From Spodoptera frugiperda (Eukaryota; Arthropoda; Insecta; Lepidoptera; Noctuidae): DNA of 64,000 nucleotides. The stretch spans positions 3,906,001 to 3,970,000 of the forward strand of contig NC_064234.1 in assembly GCF_023101765.2 (NCBI RefSeq), read 5' to 3'. The notes under the pieces were generated by a model, which did not search any database, was not told the DNA's origin, and saw only the letters and a program-made list of their open reading frames with translations. The position numbers and the translations under genes were made by a program. Within the stretch, counting starts at the first letter, position 1; each line of letters starts with the position of its first letter. Shown piece after piece: positions 10,786-21,512 of this stretch.

Positions 10786-13118
10786 AAATGCATCATGCAG
10801 TCGTGGTTGGCTGCGACTGGTGGTGCAGACCATATTTGCAACGATCACGGTGGCCAGTTTTATTCTAATACTTCTGATGGCTGTCCCGACATGGCCTTCC
10901 CATTCATTACCACCACCACCGCCGCCGGCCCCACCCACTGTTCCGGCACGGTGCCACATCGATAGCTGCAGGATCACTTGCTTCGACACGCCTTACTTCG
11001 GAGAATATGAAGACCACATCATTCGTGCTGTGATGGTAAGTTTATTTAACTAATATAACCAATATTGTCGTTGTCAAAATTGTCGTTCTACGTGGACGAC
11101 TAAGGGGAGGCCTTTGTTCAGCAGTGGACATCTCTCGGTTGTTGATGATGATGATGAATATTGCAGTTTTGAAAGACACACAGGACTTTTATACTTATAC
11201 TGGAGTCTGTCTACTAGTCTAGCTAGACATGAAAATTTTTAACTTTGTGCTCAAAGTAGTATTTTTGTTCTAGACCGTGGAAGAGAATAATTGCGTAAGC
11301 ATAGTTTTAACCCTGGAGTCTCCAATGTTTATTGACAACACAATGCCACCAAAATGGCTGGACAGGCTGCGGACAAATCATATTCATGATTTGAGAATAA
11401 GTGATGGAAATCTGAAGCATATTCCATCAGATGCCTTTATGAGTCAATGTTGTTCCAATATTCGATTGTTGGAATTCAAGAACCTGAAGTTAAAATCTTG
11501 GACACCCGATAGTTTCGTAGGCCTTTCCAATTTAGAAGTACTTTTTATAAAGAATATTCGCCTTGCTGAAATACCAAGGGATGCTTTAAGAGCACTGCAT
11601 GACACGTTGCGGAGCCTTTCAATAACTAGAAGTAATTACTGGAATCCGCGAAACATCACTGGTATGACAATATTCAGTCGACTGGAAACTGTTGATTTAT
11701 CCACAAATAATTTTAAAGACGTTTTGGGTGCGAATAGCTTTATTGGTCTTAGAAAATGTAAAACTCTTTATCTCAACTCATGTGGAATAACTTCAATTGG
11801 GGCAGGCACCTTTGATAGTTTAGTTAACATTGAAATGTTATACTTGCACAATAACCAACTGACAACATTACCACCGGGTCTGCTCAGCAATGTTGTTGCC
11901 ATTTCTGATCCTAGACCTAGAATTAATTTACAATACAATTTTTGGGAATGCGACTGTTCGGCAGAAGAAATCAGAAGACTAACAAGACAAGATGTACTGC
12001 TTACTGTTCCTGTTTGTGCCAGCCCAGAATACTTTAAAGATAAAAGTTTCAGTGACCTTGAAGCATATTGTTCTGGTAATAATTATGATATGACTTACGG
12101 GACCACCTTAAAAGATTCATCAAATGATGTAACTAGGTGGTGGGAACACATTGATGATATATGTGGGTTTTTTTATGTGAGCCAGAGGTGCTATCATTAT
12201 TATCCTTCGGGCTCCGGCTTGAGGATGTTATCACCAGTGCATGGACACCGCTGTCTCTCCAATGATACAGAAAGTATAAATATCATTCCTTTGTTTCTAC
12301 ATACTAACAGTACCCAATTAATGCCAGAGAGGTCGTGGATAAAGATGAACTATTTCATAAAAACACAACAGTATTCCATTGTCGAGATAAACGCAACGGA
12401 TATGGGAGACTATGGACTCGTATGGTACCAAACCAACTGTCCACACGAGTTGTACTGCATTAGTGATGTGCCAGCAGTTTTCAGAATTTATAATATCGAC
12501 ATAAAAGCCGAATATGTTTTCTGTCCGATAAAGTTAAGCACCGGGAAGGTTGAACCGGAAAATTGTGTTATTTACCATAATAATAATAATGTTTTCGATT
12601 TTGAAAGAGGCTACTATCAGATTGAAATACTACTTTACATTGTAACTGGAATGGTATGTTTAATACTTGGAGCTCTTTGTGTTTACGCAGTGATCAGGAA
12701 GCATCCCCATCTTCTAAAAGGAAGCAAAAGAATATTGTTTGTGAAACATAAATCTGTGGACGCCTTGGTCTTGCCACCAAAAGTGCCTCTAAGGAATGAT
12801 TTTAGCGAACCACCGGTAAATGAGGGCAGCAAGAAGATCTTTATTGTCCCTGCAAATCATGTTAATAATGTACCAAGCAGATTTAAAAGGAATAAATCGG
12901 TGAGGAGTAACAAGAGCAGTGCTCCAAGTTATATATCAGCTCTTCAACCGACGGAGGATCAGTTAGCTGAATGGCGCATACGTCATCACTTTAACAATGA
13001 TGTGTCACTTAATTCTATGTCATCAGAACTATCGACATTTTCTTGGGTCTCCAACGACGAAGGGCTGTACTACTCTATCGATGTCGATAACTATAAAACT
13101 TACGAGAGTGTAAAATAG
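10786..13118 (+). CDS. leucine-rich-repeat membrane protein, last two coding exons
   Basis: Two exons are joined in phase 0: 10786-11035 (donor gtaagt) and 11274-13118 (acceptor ttctag), ending at TAG. At least 697 residues. The first exon encodes a hydrophobic segment near its start (TIFATITVASFILILLMAV), a signal peptide or anchor, then a proline run and a Cys-rich cap (CHIDSCRITC). Exon 2 has about six leucine-rich repeats, clearest at TLYLNSCGITSIGAGTFDSL and MLYLHNNQLTTLPPGLL, and a C-terminal cap starting WECDCSAEE. Next comes a Cys-containing region with DMGDYGLVWY, which resembles the end of an Ig fold; then a transmembrane helix (about residues 449-471 of exon 2) and a cytoplasmic tail of about 140 residues. 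The architecture suggests a type I cell-surface receptor or adhesion protein, loosely like Kekkon-type LRR-Ig proteins. No in-frame ATG lies in the first exon, whose acceptor is ttttcag at 10785 in phase 2, so an upstream exon is missing. Ligand and function unknown. Confidence 0.85.
11090..11160 (+). repeat. 3' tail of an RTE-like LINE in LRR intron
   Basis: GGGGAGGCCTTTGTTCAGCA followed by GTGGACATCTCTCGG and GATGATGATGATGAAT. This is the familiar 3' end of lepidopteran RTE-type LINEs, with a short GAT tail. It is truncated to about 70 bp and lies in the 238-bp intron of the LRR gene. Confidence 0.6.
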
Positions 13119-13541
13119 TTTAATTACGACTGAGTTAGCAAACAGGATATATTACACCATTTATCATACAAAATGTCAGGTAACATTTGTCACAAATTAA
13201 CGTTGCGTTCAGGAATGCTATTTTTAAAAGCTATCAGTTACTTTCCTGTACTGTGTAGTATTAGCAAATATTTGAAGTGGGTACGTACTTGGCTATCTGT
13301 GTGAACGTCAACATGTGCAGTGAATACGCATTTTATGTATCATATACATTGATACCACATCTACATAGATATACACTACCGGCCAAAAGTTTTTACGCAT
13401 TAGGGCTATTTGTAATTAAAACGACTATAACATTTGTATTTTGTACTTTATTACACTTAAATCTTAATCAAATCATAGATTAGCATTCAGTTAAATATAC
13501 TTAGGACAATTAAGACCAAAAGTTAACACTCTTCGTTAAAT

Positions 13542-14577
13542 TTAAGCTTCGTCATAATGGCCACCCTTATTCTTTATTACTTGTTCACAAATTTTACTCA
13601 TTCTTTTGATTAATTTATTGAAGTATTCGGAGTCTAGTGACTTGCATTCGCTCTGTAAATATTCCCACAACTGTGCTGAGCTCGATGGACACCGGTTCTT
13701 CACTTTTCTATCAAGTTCATCCCATACTAATTCAATCAGAGACAAATCTGGCGATTGTGACGGCCACTTCATAATTTTCAAAACTTTTTCACATCGTTTT
13801 TGCTTTGGTTCATTTGGATGAATGCTTTGGTTCATTATCTTGTTGAAAAACAAAATTACGACCGATCACAATAATTCCAGAGGGAATGGCATTGTCTTCA
13901 AGTATTTTCAGATAGCCTTCTTGACTCAGTTTCCCGGTGATTTTGATCAGATAGCCGGCTTTATTATTGCCAAAGCATCCCCAAACCATCACACTACCAC
14001 CGCCGTGCTTAACAGACTGCACAGTACACGTTTCTAAAGCCCGCTCCTCTTTTGATCGGCGCACAAAAACTCGTCTTTTAGGTCCAAAAATTAGAAATTT
14101 ACACTCATCTGTCCAAAGGACTTTTTTCAGTCTTCTTCTGTCCAGTTTTTGTGTGTTTTAGCCCACTCCAGTCTTCTCCTTTTATGAACACTAGTCAATC
14201 TGGGTTTTTCGCTGCTACACATCCTCTTTGACCAGTAGATAGCAAACGTCTTTTTACAGTTGTTATTGAAACTGACTTTTCCCTGGTTCGTTTAAAGTCG
14301 TTTTACTGCACCTCAAATTGCCGCTAGGCAATTTGAGGTGCTTTCGTTTTGATAACGTCACAATGAAGTTATCTTCCCGTTTAGTTGTAGATTTGGGACG
14401 GCCAGATCTCTTCCGGTCTTGATTTCCTCTAGTAGCTCTCTTTCGTACAAGAGTATAATGTACACCTTTGTACGAAACACCGACCTTTTCTGCGATTTAG
14501 CGCAAAGAATAGCCTTCTTCGTTCAAAGTACAGATAGCATTCCGCTGTTCAAGCGAAATCTCTTTCCTTTTTCCCAT
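13542..14577 (-). pseudogene. Tc1-like DD34E transposase, broken
   Basis: The start ATG is at 14575-14577 and opens MGKRKEISLEQRNAI, a helix-turn-helix DNA-binding start. A stop codon replaces a residue soon after, in YSLR*IAEKVGVSYKG. The catalytic core is recognisable in three pieces: VLWTDE (first Asp) near 14120, VFQQDNEPKHSSK (second Asp) near 13835, and WPSQSPDLSLIELVWDEL (the Glu) near 13740. Frameshifts separate the pieces, one near 14130 and one near 13820, with further stops between the DNA-binding and catalytic parts. The order and spacing match Tc1-family transposases of about 340 residues. It cannot be active. Confidence 0.88.
14308..14341. repeat. perfect 15-bp hairpin inside transposase relic
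   Basis: GCACCTCAAATTGCC, loop GCTA, GGCAATTTGAGGTGC. The palindrome is exact although the surrounding transposase is degenerate. It lies in the region coding for the linker after the DNA-binding domain. Confidence 0.8.
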
Positions 14578-15054
14578 TTTATGAGCTTGCAAACGTTTGT
14601 AACTATCACATGAACGTCACAAAACACACTGAACTATAAACTGATAATTTTTAAAATAAAATACACATATTACATAGATTATACGTCACTTATTACTACA
14701 ACAATGCTTAAAACCGCCTATTATAACAAATATTCAAACGGCGGTGCCGCAACTTGAGTGTTCATAAAATGCGTGTGTTGGTCTTTTTTGAAAACAATGG
14801 ATAGTTGATAAGAAATTAGTGTTTTTGTTAAATATTGTTGTTAGTACGGTCGGAAAAATACTAATCTCTAATAACAATATGCTTTTTGATGGATTTATTG
14901 CGGTATAGTTTTTCTGTCGACGAAAATTGGGGTGATTCCAAACTTTTGAACGGTAGTGTAAATAAGTATTGTTTTTACGCATTACTATTTGTAATTTTTG
15001 CAATTTCTATTTTGTATATGTAGTTGAAAAATTGTTGTGACATTTAAATGTAGT

Positions 15055-15215
15055 CTGGGCTAAATCCAGTTCGGCACGAATGGGTGAAACAACGATTGCG
15101 TTATGTTTCGTTTTGTGAGTGAAGTTACCGGAGGCCCTTTCTAATCTTCTCAATCCCTGATTCCCCTTTAAATCCTTAACCCCCAAAAGCCGTCTAAAGC
15201 CCATCAACAACCATA
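15055..15215 (-). repeat. repeat family B, copy 3 (diverged)
   Basis: GTGAGTGAAGTTACCGGAGG, CAATCCCTGATTCCCC, CCTTAACCCCCAAAAGCCG. This is the proximal half of family B, inverted, starting about 95 bp beyond the Tc1 relic. Confidence 0.55.
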
Positions 15216-16008
15216 TTGATTACTATTTTTATAAAAATATGTTTATAATCGATAAGACCAGAATATTTAGAAACCTATGTATATCGAAAATTCCGATATA
15301 ACAAATCTTCTTCAATTAAATTATGTCATAATAAAAAATAATACATACATAATTATGGTATACTACTTAATTATCTCGTTCCAAAGCGTAGATTCTTATG
15401 GAGAAGAACGAGCAAGAAACTTCATAGATTACTCTTTTTCTATCAATTTCACAATACAATTCTTGGTTAAATTGTTTTGTTGGTTCAACAAACATATTAT
15501 ACAATATTTATTTTTTTATTTGACTGCACGACTGAAATATGAACGTAGTGACTGTATCGGGTAGCCGTCAAAGTGAGAGCCCTCGCGGTGAATCAATCCA
15601 TTACAGCTGCTTCGGACGCGTCGCGGCGCCCGCGCATATGACGGCGACGTGCATTGTCTTGCCCATTGGACGATTGTTCTATTCTTGTACACATTTAAAA
15701 ACGACTGTAGGCCTAGAGAAAATCAATTAGTATTCATGAAGCGACGTTATTGGTCTGCAAGTTTATTGGTGCAGTGAGAGAATGATCTTTTCATTTGAGT
15801 GCCTACATTACAAAAATAAAGTTAATTTAATTTTGTTATATCGCATAGTTTAGGCTAATTTTAAGAAAATAAACAAAAACATAGCATATCGTACCTATAT
15901 GACACTATATCGATTTTCTATTTTACCTATTGTATTATGTTATGTTGTATACCTACTTGTATTATGATTAAGCACTATTATTACGTATAAAGTATGAACA
16001 TTAACATC
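15216..16008. other. intergenic with a GC-rich patch
   Basis: AT-rich except for 15,580-15,660, which contains GGACGCGTCGCGGCGCCCGC and could be a promoter or 5' UTR of an unseen gene. The peptides here (15277-15730) carry no domain. Confidence 0.3.
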
Positions 16009-16170
16009 ACACTAATAATGTGAATGTGAAAGTTTGTTTGGATGTTTGTTTATCAATCAAGCTAAAACTACTAAATGCATTTTTATGAAGTGTTATATAT
16101 AGACAGGGTCTGAGATGACTAGGGTGATGGGAGGGAATGCAGATGAAGCCGCTGGCGGTAGCTAGTAATA
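16009..16170. repeat. repeat family C, copy 2
   Basis: AATAATGTGAATGTGAAAGT, GGATGTTTGTT, AAAACTACTAAATGCATTTT and GCCGCTGGCGGTAGCTAGTA: the inverted counterpart of the copy at 9994-10203. Confidence 0.5.
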
Positions 16171-16284
16171 AATAAAATTTACTAATGCTAATTCGTGTTT
16201 ATATGTACTTTTAACTAGGTAACTGTTTCGTCTCTATTATGGACTAAGAAGAATATCAAAAATATAAAAACTAGTAGCAGCGTG

Positions 16285-16390
16285 ACAGACGCGGCGTCGT
16301 ATGTCGTGGAATACTGTTCATGAATATGAGCCTCTAGCATGGTTTAAAACCAATCGTTTTCCTCGCCAAATAATACTACGAGTAAGCCAA
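16285..16390. repeat. relative of the 20.2-kb palindrome repeat
   Basis: GACGCGGCG, TGTCGTGGAATACTG and TTCATGAATATGAGCCTCTA, then CATGGTTTAAAACCAATCG and TTTTCCTCG, correspond to one arm and flank of the palindrome at 20242-20325, inverted and diverged. It overlaps the start of an 89-residue open frame at 16301-16570, which is therefore not trusted. Confidence 0.55.
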
Positions 16391-16899
16391 AAAACTACAA
16401 TTAAATATAAAAAAAAAACTGTTGCTAAGTTTCATAGAAAAATAACAACTCCAAATAAAAAAACTCATTTGACTTTTATTTTTTTGTCTGAGATTTTTAA
16501 TCTGTTCGCTGTTGGAAGCAATTCTGCAATGTCATACTTATTGTATTGTGTTATGAATGGAAAGTTTTAATAACTGACACGTGTACCCTAACTTATCTAG
16601 CACGTGTAAGTTCTTTTATGTCATACTTGGCTGCATTATATGATTTTTGAAATGTTATTTGTAATTCGACGTGTGAATATTTAGGGAATTTGCGATATCT
16701 CTTTGGGATGTGGCAATCCATCATCCACGTGTATGATCTGAAAGCCAAAACATTACATTTCTGAACCTTTCTTAACCTTAGTTAAATGTGAAATATTTAG
16801 CAAAATACAATTAAAACTGCTAAGTATAGAAATTGCAGGTTTTCTAACATATTTATTTATTACTTCTGGATCCAATATTACAGTAAACTTTACATTAAA

Positions 16900-17150
16900 A
16901 TATCTCGGGTTCGATTCCCAAGTCGGACACGGTATTGCTGGGCTTTTCAGAATTGCTGGATTTTTCGGGTTTACGAAAATTTCTCAGTAGTTGTATGGAG
17001 TCTGGCATTGTGCTCAGTATAAATGGCAATAGGTTCATCCCCTATTACATGGGATCTTTATAACACAAATGGTAAAAAGTGAGTGTATATTATACAGTAG
17101 CATTACGTGCCGTAAAGTGCTCCTTTACCTACGTCTACACCTTCAAGTAT
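16900..17150 (+). repeat. tRNA-derived SINE, family D, 5'-truncated
   Basis: Starts at a pol III B-box-like CTCGGGTTCGATTCCCAAGT, followed by GTATTGCTGGGC, AAATTTCTCAGTAGTTGTAT, GGCAATAGGTTCATCCCCTA and TTACATGGGATC. The A-box half is missing. The full-length relative is at 18235-18505 on the minus strand. Confidence 0.65.
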
Positions 17151-17178
17151 AAAAGGCGTGACGATACTCTATCCATTA

Positions 17179-17218
17179 AAACCACAGTTTCCTTAGTCTA
17201 TTAAGGAAACTGTGGTTT
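17179..17218. repeat. perfect 17-bp hairpin
   Basis: AAACCACAGTTTCCTTA, loop GTCTAT, TAAGGAAACTGTGGTTT. Both arms are exact. It is too short for a usual pre-miRNA, and no known motif is recognised. Confidence 0.8.
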
Positions 17219-18234
17219 AAACAATTCCAAAACAGTATTCTAAACATCTCAAACCATTAATTCATCATCACACTTGCTCACTTCCATCATCTATACGAAG
17301 GTCCATCGACCTCACCACATATATTACAAGGAAGCCCAGAATACTACCGCATACCAGAATAGTCCCCTTACCTCACAAGACTTATATCACTTTTATAAAT
17401 GATATTAGTCCCGCTAACAATAGTACGAAACGGGTTACATGTCTGGCAGGCCTTGTATACCCAGACCAAGAACAATGCACTTGGCAGTGACATTGTCTGC
17501 CTTGGCAGCCAGTAATGACTTCGTCACCTAGTGATCATCTATCACTCGTAAAAGATGGTCTTCTACTGTTCACGATTAACGTATTGTTTTATTATTGTTT
17601 ATGGGACGTGTAATTTGAAGATTGATCTTGATAGTTCTTGGTAAAAATAATTGCTAATATTGAAGATAAGTTAAAAGTATGTGCTCATTTCGCTTTAAAG
17701 TTATTCATTAACTAAGAAAATTTAATTGTTATTTAAAATTAAAAAAAATGCTAATTGTAAATTTATCAATTTCATTTCAATCTTATTTTATTATTACTTA
17801 AATCTACCAAGAGAGTGTTCAGTTAATCTGCAATTTTAATATTTTTAATAAAATTATTAATTGAAGTAGTTTTCTTGTCTTCATTAAAAAAAAATAATAG
17901 AATAGAAAATAATACTTTGAAGTTTTCTGAAGTAAGCTCAAAATCTACTAAAATATTCTAGTACTTACTAAGTACATATATTCCTAATTTAGCTCATGCT
18001 GTATATATTTCGTGATATAAGCTCAAACTCTACACTCTACACAAGTAGTTTTTAACAGAGATTCACGCGAACAGTCCGGAGTTCCAGAACACTATAACAT
18101 AAGTAGGATACAAATTATTTACTCTGAAACATTTTAACACTCTTTTCCACACATAAAATGTTGGCAAAGTTTTCATACTTTGTAGTTTCTCAGAAAATTC
18201 ATGCAGAAAATTTCTTTCAGTTCTAAAGAAGTTG
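17219..18234. other. intergenic, nothing recognised
   Basis: AT-rich. No gene or repeat supported. Confidence 0.45.
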
Positions 18235-18505
18235 TATGGAACGTCACGCCGTTTATACCCGAAGGGGTAGGCAGTTACGGCTCGTCATGCCTGTACACCC
18301 ACTTTTCACCATTTTTGTTAGAAGTCCCATAAAATAGGGGGTGAGCCTATTGCCATATACGTACTGGTCACATTTCCAGACCCCGTGCTATTACTGAGAT
18401 TTTTCAAAAAAACCGAAAATAATCCTTTGTACGTCCCGGGAATCTAACCCGAGTCCCCATGTCTGACAATAGCACTTACGACCGATGACCAACGAGGCAG
18501 TCGAG
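18235..18505 (-). repeat. tRNA-derived SINE, family D, near full length
   Basis: Read on the minus strand it begins GACTGCCTCGTTGGTCATCG (A-box-like), then has ACTCGGGTTAGATTCCCGGG (B-box-like), followed by a tRNA-unrelated body with CTCAGTAATAGCACGGGG, GGCAATAGGCTCACCCCCTA and CTGCCTACCCCTTCGGGTAT. The A/B-box spacing is like a tRNA head, so it is a pol III-type SINE. Confidence 0.75.
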
Positions 18506-18820
18506 AGTTCTAAAGAAGTTATTCTCAGGATTAATAAAAAAAAGAATGTTTTACTCTGTGTTATCATAGTCCGCTGTCTCTAGCGGTGTTATTAAGGAAT
18601 TCATTAAAATTATAGTGACTTTCTACAATGTAGTTTTTAATTAGACTACAGGTTAATTGGGTAACTTCGTTTCTACTGGTGTCAAAAGTTGAATACTGTA
18701 TTTTGAGTTTATAAACTATTTATTTAACTAAATACACACACGTAGGGAGTTTTTCTAGAAATAATTTAGGTGTTGTATCACCTAAACTCATTATTCAACG
18801 GTAGGTACGGTATTACTATA

Positions 18821-18980
18821 CTTTTTTTTTGAGGGTGGAAACTCATCCAAGGATTTCTCCCGCCTTGGGTGAGGGAGAGAGAGTGTCAGTCTTACTGACT
18901 AAAAACAACCACGTTCCTACTCCTGCTTTTCAAACCGGAGCCACGGTAAAACTACTATATAGTCCGAAGCTCCTGTTTAT
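18821..18980 (-). repeat. repeat family A, copy 5
   Basis: T8-GAGGGTGGAAACTCATCC, CTCCCGCCTTGGGTGAGG, GTGTCAGTCTTACTGACT, CCGGAGCCACGGTAAAA and GTCCGAAGCTCC. Confidence 0.75.
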
Positions 18981-19399
18981 ACCTACTTACCTACTCGTAG
19001 ATCACAAAGATAGAAGTTTCCTTTAATTATTTGAAATCTACTATATTCATCCCCCTTCGTTTGTATTAAGAAGTAGTGAAGTAAGAAATCGTAAAGTTTA
19101 TATTTTAATGTGATATTTAACAGTACCCTAAGGGGTGTAAGTAATAAAACTTTAACTGTTACAAGCGGTCTGTACCTAAGTATCGACGCAGATACAAATG
19201 TTTAGCGCGCCCCGGGGGCACTAATATTTGAAAACTTTACGTTTATTTATGAGAATTTAACAGCTGTATTTGAAAAATTGTAGCCTCGATTTCATGTTAA
19301 ACTGTTAGGTCTATTGGATTATAAATTTATTCAGTGTTATCGAACTGAAATAAATCCACACAACCTTCAAAATGACGTAGGTGGTATAAAACAGACCCC

Positions 19400-19476
19400 T
19401 TAGTACGAGTTCGAATATACCAACCAATCAGAGCGTCGTATGCGCTCTCTAAACGTAAACCAAACTCATACTAAGA
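19400..19476. repeat. short inverted-repeat element (MITE candidate)
   Basis: CTTAGTACGAGTT on the left and AACTCATACTAAG on the right enclose CCAACCAATCAGAGCGTCG. Related to the element at 331-466. Confidence 0.4.
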
Positions 19477-19992
19477 GTACAGTTAAAGAACAATCTAACT
19501 AGTTACCTGCCATATTACGTCTAAACATTTAATAAACACTTCAAACATGCAATACAGATATTTTAATTCACATTAAATTAATGTAATAGATCCAAAACTA
19601 TAAACATGTAATGTAAATAGTATTAACCTATTTATTTAATAGGACGAACTATGTTGCTACAGACAACTACCAAGAGCGAAGCGGCTATAAATAATTATGC
19701 GATATATTCACGGTATTAATTGCGGAACACCTGTAACGGTGATTAGGGTACGAGTGGATGAAACATTAATTGGATGTGGCCGGCCCACTGCGCGCACGCA
19801 ATGCCAACTCGTACAGGAGACGCGACCTACGTCAGCTTACAATACATTACAGCATCAGGAAATGCTTTGGTTAAATAACTTTCTATTTAATTGAAATAAG
19901 AATATAGGATAGAAATTCCTATTTTCAGTTTTGATACAGGTTGTCCCAAAAGTAGACGTCCAAATGGCACCAGATGATAGGCAAGGTCAACT

Positions 19993-20458
19993 TAGGCAGT
20001 TGTCCCACCGGCAACGATGAACGAGTAACGAGTAGAGCTAGAACTAGAAACGAGTGAAAACGAGTAAAAATAAAAACAAACAAGTGAAGCGAGCACTCGC
20101 CGGCAGTGTGAACAGTCAGCGATCAACTGTTTGTATATGCATCTCTTTTGTTTACACGGAAAGTATATTATCTTAATTATTATGTTATCGGCTTACTCAC
20201 GTACTGTTTTGACGAGGAACTCAACTAGTTTCAAGCCATGCTAGAGGCTCATATTCATGAGCAGCATTCCGCGACACACGACGCGGCGATTGTCGCGGAA
20301 TGCTGCTCATGAATATGAGCCTCTATAATAATAATTAATTTAGTATGTCTCACGAAAGTTACAATAATATAATAGAAAGTATATCTATTGTACGTTTCTT
20401 GAGCGAGAAAATAGCCGATAGTTAGTCGTTCACTCGCCGTTGGTGGGACAACTGCCTT
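19993..20458. mobile_element. MITE with GGCAGTTGTCCCACC ends
   Basis: TAGGCAGTTGTCCCACCGGC at the left pairs with GGTGGGACAACTGCCTTA at the right, about 30 bp of imperfect inverted repeat. No transposase frame. A second repeat that contains the 35-bp palindrome has been inserted inside it. Confidence 0.65.
20242..20325. repeat. perfect 35-bp palindrome
   Basis: The left arm 20242-20276 (starting TAGAGGCTCATATTCATGAG) and right arm 20291-20325 (ending CTCATGAATATGAGCCTCTA) are exact reverse complements across 35 bp, with a 14-base loop CACGACGCGGCGAT. The left flank (GTACTGTTTTGACGAGGAAC) matches sequence near 2060, and the arm matches 16,290-16,345, so it belongs to a dispersed family. Confidence 0.9.
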
Positions 20459-20859
20459 ACGGGATACCTGTATTTTTAATTAATACATTTCCAAATAAAG
20501 AATTTATTTATCAGCTTAAATCTTTCCACTTACTAATAATGATGTACACATACACTTACCATGTGTTTTCATGTTTTTGTAGCATTTACCTTATAAAAAT
20601 GTTTGTTACTAACTTACATAATATTGATAAACATTATTAAAAAGCGGTCTACTTTCAAATATGGCTATGTTTCTGATATCTTATCACCTCCTAGCTAATT
20701 GGCTTCTGCCGGATATTTACAAAAACTGCAATCAGCTTCCATAAGGTGGGTAGCGATCTCAAAATCGTTTGCCATACGTGTGGATTTTGGTAAAGAACCC
20801 AGTACGCTTTCGTTCAGTAGTGAAGCTGAAATATGTCATTCCAGTTAAATAATGATGAT

Positions 20860-21072
20860 CGGCGCGTTGCGTTTCGCGCGTGTCTCGAAGAGCCCTCAGA
20901 TCATCGTAGATGGAGCCCAGTAGGGCTAATGCATGACCCGAATTTGCGGATTTCCTAGCGGGTTACCGGGGCTCTGGCTCGAAAAGCAGGAGTTGGAACG
21001 GGGTGGTTTTTAGTCAGTAAGTATTTGAAATGGCAGAAGACATTGGATGATTTACCACCTCAAAAAAAAATT
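20860..21072 (+). repeat. repeat family A, copy 6 (extended)
   Basis: Has an extra 5' part (GAGCCCAGTAGGGCTAATGC) before GCGGGTTACCGGGGCTCTGG and GGGGTGGTTTTTAGTCAGTA. It ends in CACCTCAAAAAAAAA on the plus strand. The GTCTGACACTC block is replaced, so the copy is rearranged. Confidence 0.7.
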
Positions 21073-21512
21073 ATGCAGAAAGCTTATGATGGCGACAGTG
21101 ATAATGATAATGAAGCATTGAATCAAAACGTATGATCTAATTTAACTGACAAGACATTTGAGTCAAAGTATTTCCTACTCCAACTGTTAAACAAAGTAGC
21201 TATTTCTGTGTCAGTTATATTTATTTCATTGTCCTCTTACACAGCAAAACAAGATGGTCAGATTTCAGTCAGAAACTGTGGAGGAACTTGAAACATTTCT
21301 GGCAGCCCAATAGTTTTTACTATCGTTTGCAAATGATTGTATTTATTTCTGTTACTAGCTATAAAGAAGTGCTGTCATTCTTTCTAGCAATTTATCAGGT
21401 TACAGCAATTAAGTCATTCGGATAGACGTTAATTAAGAATACGTGTGGTGATGTATTTGTTATGCTAATGCTTTAATGTTACTGATATGGGGTTAAATAC
21501 TGTCAAAGATGA

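Larger units (their letters stand above)
13374..14958 (-). mobile_element. Tc1-type DNA transposon, degenerate
   Basis: 1,585 bp flanked by TA dinucleotides (13372-13373 and 14959-14960). The terminal inverted repeats are CACTACCGGCCAAAAGTTT on the left and, reverse-complemented, CACTACCGTTCAAAAGTTT on the right. Length, TA target and internal transposase all fit the Tc1 group. The transposase reads on the minus strand and is broken, so the copy is dead. It sits about 255 bp downstream of the LRR gene stop codon. Confidence 0.9.

Noticed and set aside
10820..10822. GTG as start codon of the LRR gene
   Set aside because: It is an internal Val codon. The frame is open upstream to a splice acceptor at 10785, so the start lies in an unseen exon.
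16301..16570. 89-residue open frame
   Set aside because: Its start overlaps a dispersed palindrome-related repeat and the rest is Lys-rich low complexity.
18829..19026. 65-residue open frame
   Set aside because: Falls within repeat family A copy 5.
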